NCBI RefSeq assembly: GCF_009389715.1
Contig: NC_052393.1
Location: 4,340,001-4,404,000, forward strand
DNA from: Phoenix dactylifera
Lineage: Eukaryota > Streptophyta > Magnoliopsida > Arecales > Arecaceae
Length of the DNA: 64,000 nucleotides
Direction of reading: 5' to 3'
The notes under the pieces: model-generated
What the model saw: only the letters and a program-made list of their open reading frames with translations
Database searches by the model: none
What the model was told of the DNA's origin: nothing
Program-made: the position numbers and the translations under genes
Part shown: positions 49,801 to 64,000 of the stretch, piece after piece
How the letters are laid out: each line of letters opens with the position of its first letter
Position numbering within the stretch: position 1 is the stretch's first letter

Positions 49801-52800
49801 ACTTCAAAAGCATGTTGCCCAGCATATAAAGTTCAACAGGAAAATAATATCATCAGACATTCATAAAAATGATAAGCTTATGTAATGCTGCCTTGCATAA
49901 GAAAAGGTGATTCAGTAATATCATGCAAAGTATATACTCTAGGGCAAGGATGAGCATTACTAAAAAACCCTATAAATTTCGCTCCTAACTTTCAGTCAGG
50001 ATCAGCTGAAACTTTAGCATAAATTATATAATTACATAATGACAGTAAAAGTATTATACAATATGAGAAAAAAAATTATGTATGGAACATTTGAAATTTA
50101 TAAAACATCCCAGCAAAAAAATGCAAGGGGTGGAACAAGCTATAATGTAGAATATATGGCATTCAATCAATGTCTCAATGATAAACTTTATGGCCCGGTT
50201 TGCTTTCTGCAAATATGGAGGACGAACCAGCAGCCATATATGTGGAGTCCCTCACATCAGAGATTAGGTAGAGAACAGCTCAAAAAAATTAAATATCTTA
50301 GCACAATCTGCAACCAGACAGTCTCAGCCTTCCAAGTGGAGTACAAGTTCAACATTCCACTCAAAAATTTAAACGACTTTCTAACAAACCCTTCAAAAGA
50401 GAAGACAATAAGACCAATCAACTTATAGCAAGAACAACAATAACTTTAAGAAAAACCTCCACAAAGATTATTAAAGAGGCTGATGAGGATAGTTGCACTG
50501 TCATAAAAGGAATAAAAAGAGGTTCAGACAACAGCCGAAGAGTATGTGCAAGTGAAAAAATGATTTTCAAACAACATGAATGTGCATGTAAGGTTCGGAA
50601 ACAACTCCTCATGCCAGGATAGCATATGACATGATCATTATCATATATATTGAATAGACGATAGCATGTGTCAAGCAAAGAGACAAAAGGTGTCAAGATA
50701 TAGTCGCCTATAAGATCCTGTAAAATTCCTCAGCCATACTGTGCAATAGGATGACCATTCAACTTTTCACGCCAGAATGAAGCAGGTGTGCGAAGACATG
50801 TACAAGGACTACCATATTGTGGAAATTATGGAACTTCAAGTTAATGAGACTGCATCTCAGGATCAACATTCTTCAGGGGATTAAAGTGCAGCTGCTGCTA
50901 GCATACAGTATGAATCAAGCACGTGAACTTCTGTGTCAGTTGAGAAGTATATGAGGTATATCAACAAGCCTAAAGAGGTTTGAATTAAGTAATACTGGTT
51001 ACAATTCTAATTATGTATTCCATGGGAATCCACATCCCGTAACCTATTGCCCAAGTTATATAAGAATTTTATCACATAAATTAATAGGAAGGTCACCTTA
51101 AGTGACTAAGCTTTCTTTTTCCTCTCATCAATAAGCAAACATTGTTTGAATAAGGTTCCTGTAGGCAGTGCAGTGGAGACCTATAGCATCCATCCTCGTA
51201 TTATATAATTAAGATTTGTAATAATATTCTCTTTTTGCATGATTCCATATTGTGAAGGTGATAACTCCCTGAAGCCCATGTGAAGCTACAACATAGCTCT
51301 ATGAATGGTGACGATCCATCAAGTTACACAATTCTGTACTGTGATAGTAGATATACTTATTTTGAACATTAGACTCTCCATCTTATCTTAATTTCCTTGA
51401 GTTCAATCTAAAACCAATCTAAAATCTTAATTCTCAAAGTGCAAACCTAATCCTTCCTCTGAAGTAGGAAGACCTAATTATCTCATTGATCACCAAAACC
51501 TTCATTGTTTTCTCAACCGCATAACCCTCAGATCAGCAAGACAATGCAAAATTTTTCGTGCATTAATTTGGCTATCAGATCAATGTGTCTTTTCCTGCAA
51601 CAATCTGGTGTAAGTACCTAGGTCTGAATTCTCAACATGACTATATGAATTGAAACGAACCATAGTGGATTTCAGGACCCAGGTTTTGCTTCCTGTAGAA
51701 GATTTTAGAATCTTCCTGCCCAAAAGACATGCTAAACACCAGTAACAGGGTAGGGTCTAGCACAAAACAATGCTCTCTTGGCTTTAAAGCAGAGATGCGT
51801 GACAGGGTTGGCTCATGCTATGAGGGTACAATTCCCACATGTAAAAGCACAGGAGAAGACCAGTTCACAAAGCAGAATGAAGACGAATTTAGCCTATAAA
51901 ATATAGAGTAGTTACCTACTTTATGGAACATTAAATCTGGTGGATCAAGCAATCGTTTTTTAGACCAAGAACAAGACTGATGACAACTTTATGTCATCAT
52001 GAGCAACTCCATTTTTGAAATAAGAGCTTAATTACATAAATCCAACATTTCAGATCAAACTCGATATTCCAAATGCCCCAGCATCCCTTAATGCAATTCC
52101 AAACCTCAAAAAATTGAAGATTGCAATTGCATCTCCCATAATTGACCGTTTTCCACATTAGGTACATTTTCTTTAAATAAAATATGATGGGAGATGACGT
52201 GTGCAAAATACTGATTAAGAAGAAACTTAAGTCAACTAAATTTAAGAGGAAAGCATGAACTTTAATGTTGTTATATCTACTAACATAATAGAAACATTGA
52301 TTGATTGCACCATTATTAAACATGTAGAAAAATGGAATCCAACCTTGATGCCATGTAAGTATCCTTTTGTTGACTACAGTAGTCTCCATCAAAGGAGTGC
52401 CGTGTGTCAATATTGGTATCCGAATAATTTGACTCCACTTTCATAGGATCCTTAGGCTTCTCACTCTTCTCTGGCAGAGAACATGCTACATTTTCTGTTA
52501 CTCCGAGCAACCGCAGAATTATTTCACATTGACTAATATCCATGTCACTCTGTGATCTTTGGAGTTCCATTTGGAGCTTCTCGTTTTCTTTTTGCAGGGC
52601 TTCATCAAAAGGCAAGTTTGGATAAGAACAGGAAAGAGTCTTTTTTAGCACCACTGTCTGATTTTTGCAAGGATCGGGATTTAATAAGGCATCTTGCACC
52701 CTTCTGTCCTCTTCATCAAAAGTATATTCACGTTGATCCCTTTCAATATGCTCCAGTCTTTCCTGAAAATTTGATTCATTTAAAACAAATGAAGCTAGGA

Positions 52801-54850
52801 AAAAAGTGCCATACAAGAACCAAAAAAAAAGATACCGTAATGATGACATAACCAGATACGTCTTTAATTTTTCTGATCAAGCAATAAATATTAAATTACT
52901 TCCAATTCATTTCTCAGGAAAGACTAAAAGTTCCGCATCATAATTACTGCAAAAAAAATTAGAGAGAGAGAGAGAGAGAGAAGAACATAGATATAGGCCT
53001 TTTGTAGATTTTTATTGATGACTTTGTTATGTGGAGAGCTTGAACACCCATGATAGGACTGCAGGACTGCAATTTAATTGTAAAATAACTAAACATGCCA
53101 TGCTTACTCCTGTTCATTAGATAGTGTTATCTGCAAGTGCTTTTTCTTATCATGTCCTCCAAACAAACAAGCATAGCAAGCCATCCATGCCAAACTTCAC
53201 TGCAGCAGTTGACTTACCATTATAATAAAAAATATTGGCAATTACTGAGGCAATAATTTATCAAAAAGTTAGGAAACATTTGGAGAATTGTAGGAGTTAG
53301 AGAAAAAAGGATGAGAAAAATAAATTAACTATTAAAATAAACATCTTGATGAATAGTAAGGGTTCACCAAATATCACTGGATGTTTAGAATGCAAATGTT
53401 AAAAAAAAAAAAGGAATTATGAATTTACTAGAATAGGCTATCATAAAGCAAAGGAAAAATTGTGTTTGAAGAAATTTTAAAATTCAGAGAAACTTGCCGC
53501 TTGTGTTTTAAAGCTAGAAAATAGGATATTTATTTACTAGCAATGATGCTAGGTTCTCAATTAAAGGTCAATTATTTATTGGCAAATATGTGTACCAACA
53601 AAACATGCTAAAGTAGGAACAGTCTAGTTGTCATGTTCATAGCAATATGATAATTTACCAGGACAGGTATGCTAGTTACCTACTAAGGAGTTAAAGGTAT
53701 ATATCTGCGGTCATAAGCAAAGTGATCCCAGAAGCTTGAAATTAGCGTTGTTGAGATGGAATCCATCTCCTACTTTTTGGATTACCTAAGTCATCATCTT
53801 GGTTAAATGACATCATCACAAAAAGTCCAAAACTCCAAATCCAAGTTTTGATGCTTGGCAAAGGCTGCACGCTATACTTCACAACAGTTCATTTTGCTTC
53901 TTGGGTTTGAGTTTGTAAAGTATAAAGCAAAGTTTTGTCATCCAAGTTTAAGATTTGTTAAGGTATTAGGTGGTTATAACCATAAAAATATTCAAATACT
54001 TCTGGACCCATGATAGTGATATCTGAACAAAAAGTTTGTTCACTGGGCTACCTCACTCATATTTACCCAAACAACAGAAAGAGCAGCTTGCTTTATACCA
54101 CCGTCCTAGAAACCTACATATTTGATTCAAGCATCAAACCAAAGAAAAATTGAACAGAGTCAATGCCGAAGTGATGTTTTTTTTTAACAGCAACAGTACC
54201 AACTACCAAGTTTTACAGCTGAACAGAATCTATCAACATGGACCAAGACCAAACTGGGTCGATAACAAATTTGCATCAACTTCTCAGCATCTGCTTACGT
54301 CAGCTGCAGGAATAGACCGTAACAAACAAATATACATTAACATTCCTATACAAAAATAACAACAATAATAGGATATAATATAAAAAATTACCGGAAATAA
54401 ACAAAATTAGGACAAATATAAAGATCAGATGATCCATACCCTGACTCTAGTATTGTCCACAAGAGTGATGAGTGGAACGATCCTCAAGTACCGATCGATC
54501 TCAACCTGAGCCTTCTTGAACTGGTACACAATGTTCCACCCCATAGCCAAAAGATACAGATAGCTGCGGTCCTGGCAGCTGTTGACAAGAATATAGGACC
54601 GCCTTAGGGCATCCTCCAGCTGCTCCAGAGGCTCCCGAGTCTCCGGATACTTCTTGAGCTCCGAAATCTTGAGCTGCTCCAAGAGGTTGCCGATCAGCTT
54701 CAGGTGCTGCGCAAAGTGCCTGCAGTTCTTCTTGTGCATGCGTGCGGTGGACGCCGCCTTCACAATCATCCCGATCAGACGAACGGCGTCGAGTCCCGTC
54801 AGTTGGGCGACATTCGAAATCTCACCCAGCTGGTCCCAAGAAGACGCCAT
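43872..54850 (-). CDS. MCA1: MCA-type stretch-activated Ca2+-permeable channel protein (MID1-complementing activity)
   Basis: Seven coding exons: 54440-54850, 52344-52762, 49633-49742, 47379-47450, 45031-45137, 44074-44167, 43872-43924. All junctions are GT-AG and every phase joins. The product has 421 residues, the length of Arabidopsis MCA1. It starts MASSWDQLGEISNVAQLTGL, the conserved N-terminal part that holds the transmembrane segment and is needed for Ca2+ influx. Next come an EF-hand-like acidic region (ERLEHIERDQREYTFDEEDR, about 138-157), a coiled coil (ALQKENEKLQMELQRSQ) and a Cys-rich PLAC8 domain (about 303-405: LLGCCSEPYLC, FYPCGTFSKIA, SCCCYTCCVRRKLRK, MCCCCALVQEW). It ends SPPPSQYMQS. 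The family sits in the plasma membrane, mediates mechanically induced Ca2+ uptake and rescues yeast mid1. Exons 4, 5 and 7 are tiny (53-107 bp) and spread over 11 kb. Confidence 0.97.
52962..52981. repeat. (GA)n microsatellite in MCA1 intron 1
   Basis: About ten GA dinucleotides in the intron between MCA1 exons 1 and 2. Confidence 0.85.
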
Positions 54851-55985
54851 TTCCCACCGACCCCAAGAAAGAGAGACCTCAGACCAAAATTTAACAAAAT
54901 TCAAGCTTCCTAACAGCCAAAGCTGCGGCACACACCGCTTCTACTCCAAGCCACCCGTCCATAGCTTTCCAAAAAGAACCAAATTTGTGTGACATAAAAA
55001 AGGGTCGATTTTTCTATTTATCCCCCTCAAAGAATAATAAGAGCATGCAAACTCTTCTATTGCTCTCTTGTTTTCGCCCTTTTTCCTGCTATTTTTCAGA
55101 GAGCAACTAAACCGACAGAATTCCAGAGCAAGCTTTAGAAAAAGGAGTCAAACTGGTGGGTTTTTTTCCACTTTTTAACCCCAATTCGGACCCGACCTTT
55201 TAGTATCCCAACAACTTTAGCCTCAACATAAACTTGTTCCCTTCAAATCAAAGAAAACGATCTTCTTCAAAGATTCGAGATCTGACCACCAAAATCTTGC
55301 CAAAATAAATAAGTAAATAAATATTTAGCAACAATCCCTCCAGTTCTAGAGATCAAAACATTCGTAATCTTTACCAAATATTTAAAATAAAAATACACGC
55401 AAAGATTACGAAGAATTACGACTTAACCACCAACAACCCGCTGCTTCTACGACATTGCAACGAAGAAAATCAAGAAACTAAAGATCCATCGTGCGGCAGA
55501 GAAATCTAACCGTTTCTTGGAGAAATCATCAGGATGCAGCGAGATCAACCGCTGCTCACCTCCATTCGTCCAGAAGTCGAAGAAAATCTCCGACTTCCTG
55601 CCAAAAATTCGACGAAGAAGCAGCAGAGGCTCCTCTCTCTCCTCCAAGAACTCGAAGCTCCTCCTACGTCTAAAGCCGCCAAGAATCCCTTTTGCTACCT
55701 AAATTTGGAAATTGCCGCCCTCTCTATCTCTCTCCTTCTCTTTCTCTCTTTAGATTTCCACTCTGGTGAGGGCTTTGGTTTCGGGGTGCCGCAGGCATTG
55801 CATTGCGTGAGGGCAAACTCCTGCGTGTTTTCCGATCTCTTTCCGTTGCTTAGGGTTTGGGGTTTGGACGGATGCCGCTTGCTCTCCTTCGCTTTGCTCC
55901 CCCCGGTTTCAGAGCTCGCAGGCAGACAAGACGAAGGAATTAAACTGGGGGCAGTCCACAAGGGTGAGATGGACCCCGGTTCCAA
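54851..55985 (-). promoter_or_regulatory. MCA1 5' UTR, probable 5'-UTR intron and promoter
   Basis: A GC-richer block at about 55500-55950 fits a first non-coding exon. On the minus strand it offers the donor ATGGAG|gtgagc at 55560/55559. An acceptor candidate 'ggtctgag' lies close upstream of the ATG at 54850. A CT/GA-rich stretch (55715-55752) and a telo-box-like 'cttagggtttgg' (55849-55860) lie beyond. The exact start site is unknown. Confidence 0.45.
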
Positions 55986-57290
55986 GATTTATTTACGAAA
56001 ATAACCCTATTTACTTCTGAAGCAACGGTACTTAGCGGCCGTTACAATGCCGTCCGGTACTTTTCATCTAAAATAAGTGGCCACTATTTTCTTGTCCTCT
56101 TTAAAAGTCTATATTATAAAGAAAAAAATTTGGCAGCCGTACGCCTATATATGATTAGTTCATTGACTTTATAAATCTATTGATATTTTTTTTAATTGCA
56201 TGAGTCTTAGTGTATAATATGCAACTTATTATCCTATATATTGCATGGATCACTGAGATACTAATAATATATATTTATTTTCTCTTTTCAATTATTAAAA
56301 TCTATGCAAATAATGAAATCAAAGATGTGATACTATCAATTTCACTTTTCAATCATAAAAAATGTTAGCTAAAAACAAAGCTTTTATGTTGATTAACAAT
56401 CATTTGAGCAAATATAGGTATTATTTTTTGATCAACTTTTATGATTGCTTTTTTGTTTTAGTGGTGAATGATAGTTACCGCAGTTGTGATTCGTGTATAT
56501 GTGTATGTATGTATATAAAGCTTTCATAATTTTTCTTTTTAATAAGAGAGGTTTTCACTTTGCTTGTAGCCTTTGATTTTAGTGATATGTGCGTTGCTTG
56601 GTCGTTGGAACCAGATACTTTTTAGAGCCCAAAATAATAAAATAAAATTCCAACCAAACCAAAGTGAACCTAATCAACAAAAAATTGATTGATCGCTTCA
56701 AAAAAAGAAATATTAAAACTCAACGGTTGGAACAGGATCCCACATAAAATATAAAGAATTTAAATATTTTGTTGACGCAAAGAAAAAAAACCACTTAAAA
56801 AGTTGACACAAGCCTATCAATGAAGATGGTGGTCGAATAGCAATAAAACAGCGACATACGAAGCAGAAGGTTAAGCTTCGTGTCTATAAACCAAAAGCCA
56901 ATAAATATAATTATTAGTTATCGAAACAAAGTTTTTAAGAATTGTTTCCTAACCGAGGGAGTAGGGAAATTCGATATATTGTCTTAGAAAGATGGATAAT
57001 AACCTATTAGTATTATCTTTTGCTTAAAGCTTGGGAGGGGTGAAATCGACCAGCAAAAAGTAACTAAGATCGCTTCATCGAGCTTTACTTTCTTTCTTTC
57101 AATTGGGAGAATTTAAGTTGTATTGAAAAAATTCAGTTAAACTCTTTCGGCTTTTGCTAGCTTTTTCATTATGCTAGTTTACCTACTTATGCGTTAAAGC
57201 TGGTGTAACTTCCCAGAACAGTACGACGGCATTCGCCCAACCAAGAAAAACATCCTCGTCCCACGAGGGTATAATAGTCATTTTGAACAA
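55986..57290. other. Intergenic, AT-rich, no recognised gene
   Basis: About 1.3 kb upstream of MCA1. No coding or repeat signal was recognised. Confidence 0.4.
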
Positions 57291-57299
57291 CTGACAGAA

Positions 57300-57770
57300 A
57301 ATTTTAGGTGACGTTGCTCTTCCACCTGGTTAACACGTCAGCCTCCAGCAACAGCCACGTGGGCCCGCGGAACAACCTAAGCGTAGAGCGAGACAAACAC
57401 CGAGGCAAAAGAAACTGGCCTTTTCCGTCCACAGCCACCGTGATCCGCCTTCTAAAAGGTTCGATTCTTCGGGCCAACATCGTACTCCCGCGTAGGCGGC
57501 CCCTTTTCCTCAAACTCTTCCCGCGCGACCACCTTACCCCTTTCCTTTGAGACGGTCGGTAGCTCTTCCGCGATCGAGAGAAGCGATTGCTTCGGTTCGA
57601 TGACAAGAAACCCGGAAGGCAGATGGACGGCCATGTAGGTATCATTTGAGAGATCCAACGGCTAAAACTTTTCCAGGATAGGAAAGAACACAGCGAGACT
57701 TTAGTCCCTCTCCTCACGAGCCACACGGCACACTTCCGTGCCAAAACCCTATGCAGAACTCACTTAAAAA
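57300..57770. other. GC-rich, CpG-bearing island without an assignable gene
   Basis: A sharp compositional change from flanking AT-rich DNA, with many CpG steps and a G-box context 'gccacgtgggcc' near 57354. Open frames exist on both strands but none shows a family motif. It resembles a plant promoter or 5' UTR block, yet no coding exon was found beside it. Confidence 0.4.
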
Positions 57771-58860
57771 ACAACTTTTTTTTCCTTTATATTTTTTGAG
57801 GCCTTTTCTGCCGTAGATCTTTTCTGGGCTGACGTCTTAGACAACCGTGTCAATTGCCTAAGAATTGGGCTAACCCGGCTACGATGAGAAATGTGTAAAT
57901 TTCAATTACTGTGCCGATGTTTTTAGTGACGTGAAGGCCATGCATGCACTAAGCATTCGGTGAAAAAAATGATTTTTTTTTAAAAAAAATCATCACCCAA
58001 TTTCAAAATATTAATTTTTGAAATCTAAAGTAATCGTGCTTTAAAGCTCGTCAAATTCTAAAATAAAAAATTTCTAACAAGAATAAATAAAAAATATTAA
58101 AAGAACAGAACAGATAACATGCAGACATCTCTCTCAGCAACTTGGCACAAAATATAACTTTTATAGAATAATGAACATCGACAAAAAGATCTTTTGAATC
58201 TAAATACAATTATCTCATACAAGGTCATGTAATTTTAACTCCTAACGTAATGCAAAATCATATTTAATGCTTAATGGATGAAAAGTGAGTTGGCACCCTC
58301 ACTTTCTACTATTTTCAATTATCTTAAGTGTATCCTTGTGCAGTGCTCACATGACAACCACAATTTAATCTTGTTTATTATGGAGGATAAGAGAGCAGAC
58401 AAACCATCTCTACTCTCAGATCGCATCACACCATAGTCTCTTCCAGTTTAGCTTGCATTGAAAAATAATAGTAGAAAATTTGACTCAAAAGCTCGAAGTC
58501 ATCCATCGGATAATGACTGAGGAATCGATCTACCGATGCTAAAAGTCATGTACTCATGAAATCCTTAGCCGATCTTTTAGAATAACATTAGTCTACGACA
58601 AGTTGCAGCTTAAGAATTAATCTTATAGAATAACATTAGTCTATGCACACAAAACCTTTTTATTCAGTCAAAAGAACACAAGACCTTTCCCGTGAGGAAG
58701 CTAGGAACTGTCCATGTGGCTTATTGCACGAGGCTTTCCATTAGTTAAAGGGCCTGAAACATTGCATTGCTCTTCAAATTTCATATAGTTTTCATTGGCT
58801 CTTTGGTAATCGTCATCATTTCTTCGAATTCTGTCCACATTTTGAAGGACAGCGCATGAG
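57771..58860. other. Intergenic, no recognised gene
   Basis: AT-rich DNA with T- and A-runs near 57970-57990. Nothing recognisable. Confidence 0.35.
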
Positions 58861-59331
58861 GTGTGCGACCACAGCTAGGTCATTGTAGTACCTGTGATAT
58901 ATAGCATTACACAGAAAATATATGGAGAGTTTTAATGGTGCTAAAAAGAAGTGGTCTTCGAATGCTTTCTTTATCCTTAGGGATGACCCTTTTGAGTGGT
59001 CCAGTGTCCATGATTGATGGGCGTAAGTCTGGAATGAGCCCCACAAACTCACTGCAGTATGTGGTGGGGCACTTTTTTCGCATGCAAAAGAGGACAGTGA
59101 CGCTAGATTTTTTCACTGCACACAAAGAGATTAAGATGCTCCACCGACGAGAGCATGAAATCTCACTGTGGTTGATGAGCAGCAAACTTGTACAGTTTGT
59201 ATTCCAGCAGCTATTCTCCCCACTTTTCTTATGGGCTCTCTTGTGTGCCAACCAGCTAGTCCCTACCATAGCGGGCCACCTTTTGTTTTCACGTTTCAGA
59301 TTCCAGTGAAGATGCACTACCAACCTTACTT

Positions 59332-59386
59332 GACTCGCCAACTTTTTTTGTTTCCATGCATGACTTGCCAACTTTTTTTGTTTCCA

Positions 59387-59430
<44 letters not shown>
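59332..59430. repeat. 31-bp tandem pair followed by (TC)n(AC)n microsatellite
   Basis: 'gccaactttttttgtttcc' occurs twice in a row with 'atgcatgact' between. It is followed by a TC run (59391-59418) and a CA run to about 59430. Confidence 0.85.
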
Positions 59431-62340
59431 TGCAAAGGGTTAGCTAGGTACGTTCACAGAGGGACTTATTTCAGTTTCTATCTTTATTTACATCCAAGCT
59501 GTAACTTCCATCTTAGAAGTGGAAGAGTTATCATTCTGATAATAATCTTTTGGTATGCAGTATAGCTTCGTATTACCTTGCAGTTGCAGCCTATCCTTCT
59601 TGATGAACTTGTGCTTGTCAAGCGCAATGTTGCTAACTCAGCGCAACCTCTAAACTAAATGAATAGTTTGTTCTACCCAGCGCGAGCTTGGGTCCCGTCC
59701 TTTGAGCGAGGGGTCAGGCTTCGATTTCGAGTTGCGCCGGCTCTCTCTTTGGGCCTGATTAGAAAAGGTCCTAGTCCAAAAGTTCTAGATCAATCAGCTT
59801 AGGCATCTAGGGTTCCTAATCTGCTGCAACTTTTTAGATAGATATCATCATGCACACAAGTTCAATTTGAAAATAATAACAATAATAATAAAATCTTCTT
59901 GAGATTAAAGCTAAATTGTACTTACATCCAATAGTTTGAAAAATTTATACTTATTCTCTGAGATTTATTTTTATTCAATATTTTAATCTATAAGGTAACA
60001 GAATGTTAGCCAAACTATTAATCTTAAATGAAACTCAAATACCATATTAGAAAAAAAATTAAAAATAATCAAAATAACCTCAAGCAATATAATAATCACC
60101 TAAGGATATAAAAAACCATGTGGATCCTCCAAAGTATTCAAAGATAATTTTAACTTTTCATAAAAGATAAATGGTTTTATTAATGAGTAACGCCTGAATG
60201 TAATAACAAATTTTACAAATTATTGAATATAAGTGTAATAAGCGTAAACTTCAGTATAGCTTTGTAATTTATTCCAAAAAATAAAGTTAGCTTTATGTTG
60301 GATTTGTCTTAAAAAAAAAAAGCGAAACAAATTGAGCTAGTTGTACGAGTGTGCTGCCATGAACCTCATTTTTAGTTTTATTAAGAGCAATACAATGCAA
60401 TTTTCTCCCCCAAACAGTCTCCGAATCACCAGGCCCTCCAGTTGTGGAAAGGTTTTATATGCAAAAAGAAGAGTCGGCCGCCCATAATTGACTTGCTTTA
60501 ACATCGGCAATGCCGAGTTGAAAATAGTACGCCACTCAAAGGAGTTAAAAATCGGAAGAAAAATCCTTCAACTTGGAACCCCCGGCTCTCTACCATTCTT
60601 GCAGTATCTTCCCTTTCAATCAAAGAATTATGAGCCACCTAGCCTTTGATCCTGGCACCAAACAAGCAGCATTTACCACCATTAAGCACTGATTGAATAT
60701 GGAGTCATTGTCCACATCAAACTGTACGACATGAACAAAAGCGAACTGTAAGAAAAATAGAATGGGCCCAGTCTCCCATATGGTTGAGCCAAGTCAGTGC
60801 CTTCTGGTGAATAATAACCTTCCAACCTAACCTGAAAGCATTCAGGTTAGGTTCTCTCACCAGAACAACTACTTCACTTTCCAATGACAACATCATTTTT
60901 TAGCTGCAAACCTACCCGTCAATCGAGAAAGCTGGTGCTAGTGCAAAGCTAACACCAAAGCTAATCCTTTTATCTTCCCTTTGGTACCCTGCCTGAGGAG
61001 TGTAATGTGAAGGAAAAGATTTAGCCACTCTGTAAATATATCTTCCCTTTTATCTTTTAAGAAAACTCTGATAGGGAGCATATAGCTTTCATCCTGCCAT
61101 GATTCCCATCCCCCAGCAGTATATTTATTTTATCAATGAAAAAAAAATGTGGACGTCTTATATGTTATGGTGGTGGTTTCTACGCTTTACACCTCTTGGA
61201 TGTATAAGGTCCCATGGAATCAGAAAAGTATTGCAGGGTGTTTAGAAGTCTGGTTATGTTATTCATGGAATATCTTGCATGTGAACAAGATATGCATAAA
61301 GAATGGTATGGCAGAGCTGGAGTATGTAACCTTATATAGATTAGGGTGACTTTCAAAAATCTACAGTATTTTAGTTTGAGCTTATTGATTCCTTGTACTC
61401 CCTTGTTCCACCATTACAGCCTTTGCTCAGTTTTACCATGTTCATCTGTCTGGACTCCATCTAATCATTTCCCTTTATTATAATACTCTACTTAATTTTT
61501 TTTATATGATACTAATGAATTGCATTACCAATTGGTTCTTCCTAATGAAAGCACCCTTTAGCCAACAAACCTACTATGAAAGTTGTATCTAAAAATTAAA
61601 AAGAAAAATATAAGGTGGTCCAGTCAGATTCAAGTTACAACAGACAAAATAGCTTTGATGAACCCAACTCCTTTTTCACTTGAATTAGCATCCTGAAAGC
61701 CAAGCTTTACCATTTCCATCAGTACCTGCTAAAATGGTCATAAAGCTCATCAGTCATTAGAAGCAATTGGACAGAATTAATGAAAAGGAAAGAGGGCTGA
61801 AATTAGATATTTATTGTTATCAAGTCATTGTTTCCTGTATGAGCCAAATTGAACTTTTTGATGGAAGATCTAGATGGCTGCAGAGAGTAACCAAAGATTT
61901 CACAGCTCCAGAGCATAGTTGCAAAGAGAAGAAAAAAGACACATGAAACATTACGTAAAAGGGAAGCAGCAAACAAGGATTACAGTTTCCCAAACATGAA
62001 ACAGGAAGTATATGAGACATCTGAAATGCACAGGAAATCACAGGTACCACATAGAAAACTACAAGCAAACCACTGAAAAACTAGTCTTCACTGTATCCTC
62101 ACAAGTACTTCTAAAATCTGTTGTTTTAAACATGTCCCTAACGGTCCCAGTTCATTTCTGTTTGTGTGTTATCTCAATTTCTAATTTTAAACTGCTTTAA
62201 AGTAAAGAGCATTTTTCTAGAATAAATATGTTCAGAAGCAAAGGAACAAGTACTGTCAAAACTCCAAGTAGGGGTCCTAATTTAGCCACAAATACAGGTG
62301 ATCATGATATATAATGTGCGCACCACTAATTAATCCGAAC
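59431..62340. other. Intergenic, no confidently assigned gene
   Basis: Mostly AT-rich. A more balanced block at 60380-60960 could be a decayed retroposon, but its translations show no clear motif. Short open stretches near 61149-61349 and 61820-62068 are unassigned. Confidence 0.35.
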
Positions 62341-62348
62341 CATGAGAC

Positions 62349-62453
62349 CTTTGCTAGTATAATGTGAGCACCACTAAACCCACCTAGAACGACACATTCA
62401 CATGCCATAGCTGTTGGAAGCAATTGCCTCCACTCAATTGTTTTTAGGTCTAC
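62349..62453 (-). other. Candidate coding exon of an unidentified gene
   Basis: On the minus strand a T-rich tract ending 'ttttttttgtcag' precedes 105 open bases (VDLKTIEWRQLLPTAMACEC, then VVLGGFSGAHIILAK) and a possible donor AAAG|gtctca. Length is a multiple of three and the splice context is reasonable. I do not recognise the family and no partner exons were identified. Confidence 0.25.

Positions 62454-64000
<1,547 letters not shown>

Noticed and set aside
57304-57744. A 146-codon minus-strand open stretch in the GC-rich island
   Set aside because: Open frames are expected by chance in GC-rich DNA, and the translation is rich in Arg and Ser with no family signature.
60380-60960. Decayed LINE suspected from base composition
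   Set aside because: Translations in all frames gave no reverse-transcriptase, zinc-finger or RNase H blocks that I could defend.

Overview
This is a plant nuclear segment, AT-rich and intron-rich. It is most likely monocot, and palm-like by protein and repeat character; that part is inference. The genes were rebuilt by reading splice junctions and keeping reading frame. Three multi-exon genes and one SKP1 gene come out complete.

Layout. (1) 0-14 kb: a zinc-sensing group F bZIP gene on the + strand (2.8-10.7 kb). It has one large coding exon, a 7.1-kb intron and a ten-codon last exon. Two direct copies of a degenerate tandem-repeat array (1-800 and 12.3-13.9 kb) flank it, with LINE remnants and a 144-bp promoter-proximal doublet on its 5' side. 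(2) 14-35 kb: a SKP1-like cluster, all on the - strand. It holds one intact gene (35.0-32.7 kb), one copy with a single-base frameshift and a shortened C-terminus (22.4-18.8 kb), and two exon-1-only pseudogenes (16.8 and 28.0 kb) that lie in a duplicated block. Local tandem duplications (170, 315 and 428 bp), a dispersed repeat with an internal inversion, and a small fossil TRIM retroelement with intact target-site duplication lie in and between these copies. (3) 39.0-42.6 kb: HPR1, peroxisomal hydroxypyruvate reductase, - strand, 13 exons, 386 residues. (4) 43.9-54.9 kb: MCA1-type mechanosensitive Ca2+-permeable channel protein, - strand, 7 coding exons, 421 residues. (5) 56-64 kb: mostly intergenic, with a GC-rich island at 57.3-57.8 kb, a long (AT)n(AG)n microsatellite and one unassigned candidate exon.

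The genes are not a pathway cluster. bZIP19/23 proteins control zinc-deficiency responses, SKP1 is the SCF ubiquitin-ligase adaptor, HPR1 reduces hydroxypyruvate to glycerate in photorespiration, and MCA1 mediates stretch-activated Ca2+ entry. I found no convincing new multi-gene system. The most informative points are the HPR1 splicing features (two GC-AG introns, an SKF terminus, a last intron whose retention would remove the peroxisomal signal), the birth and death of SKP1 copies, and the repeats around the bZIP gene.
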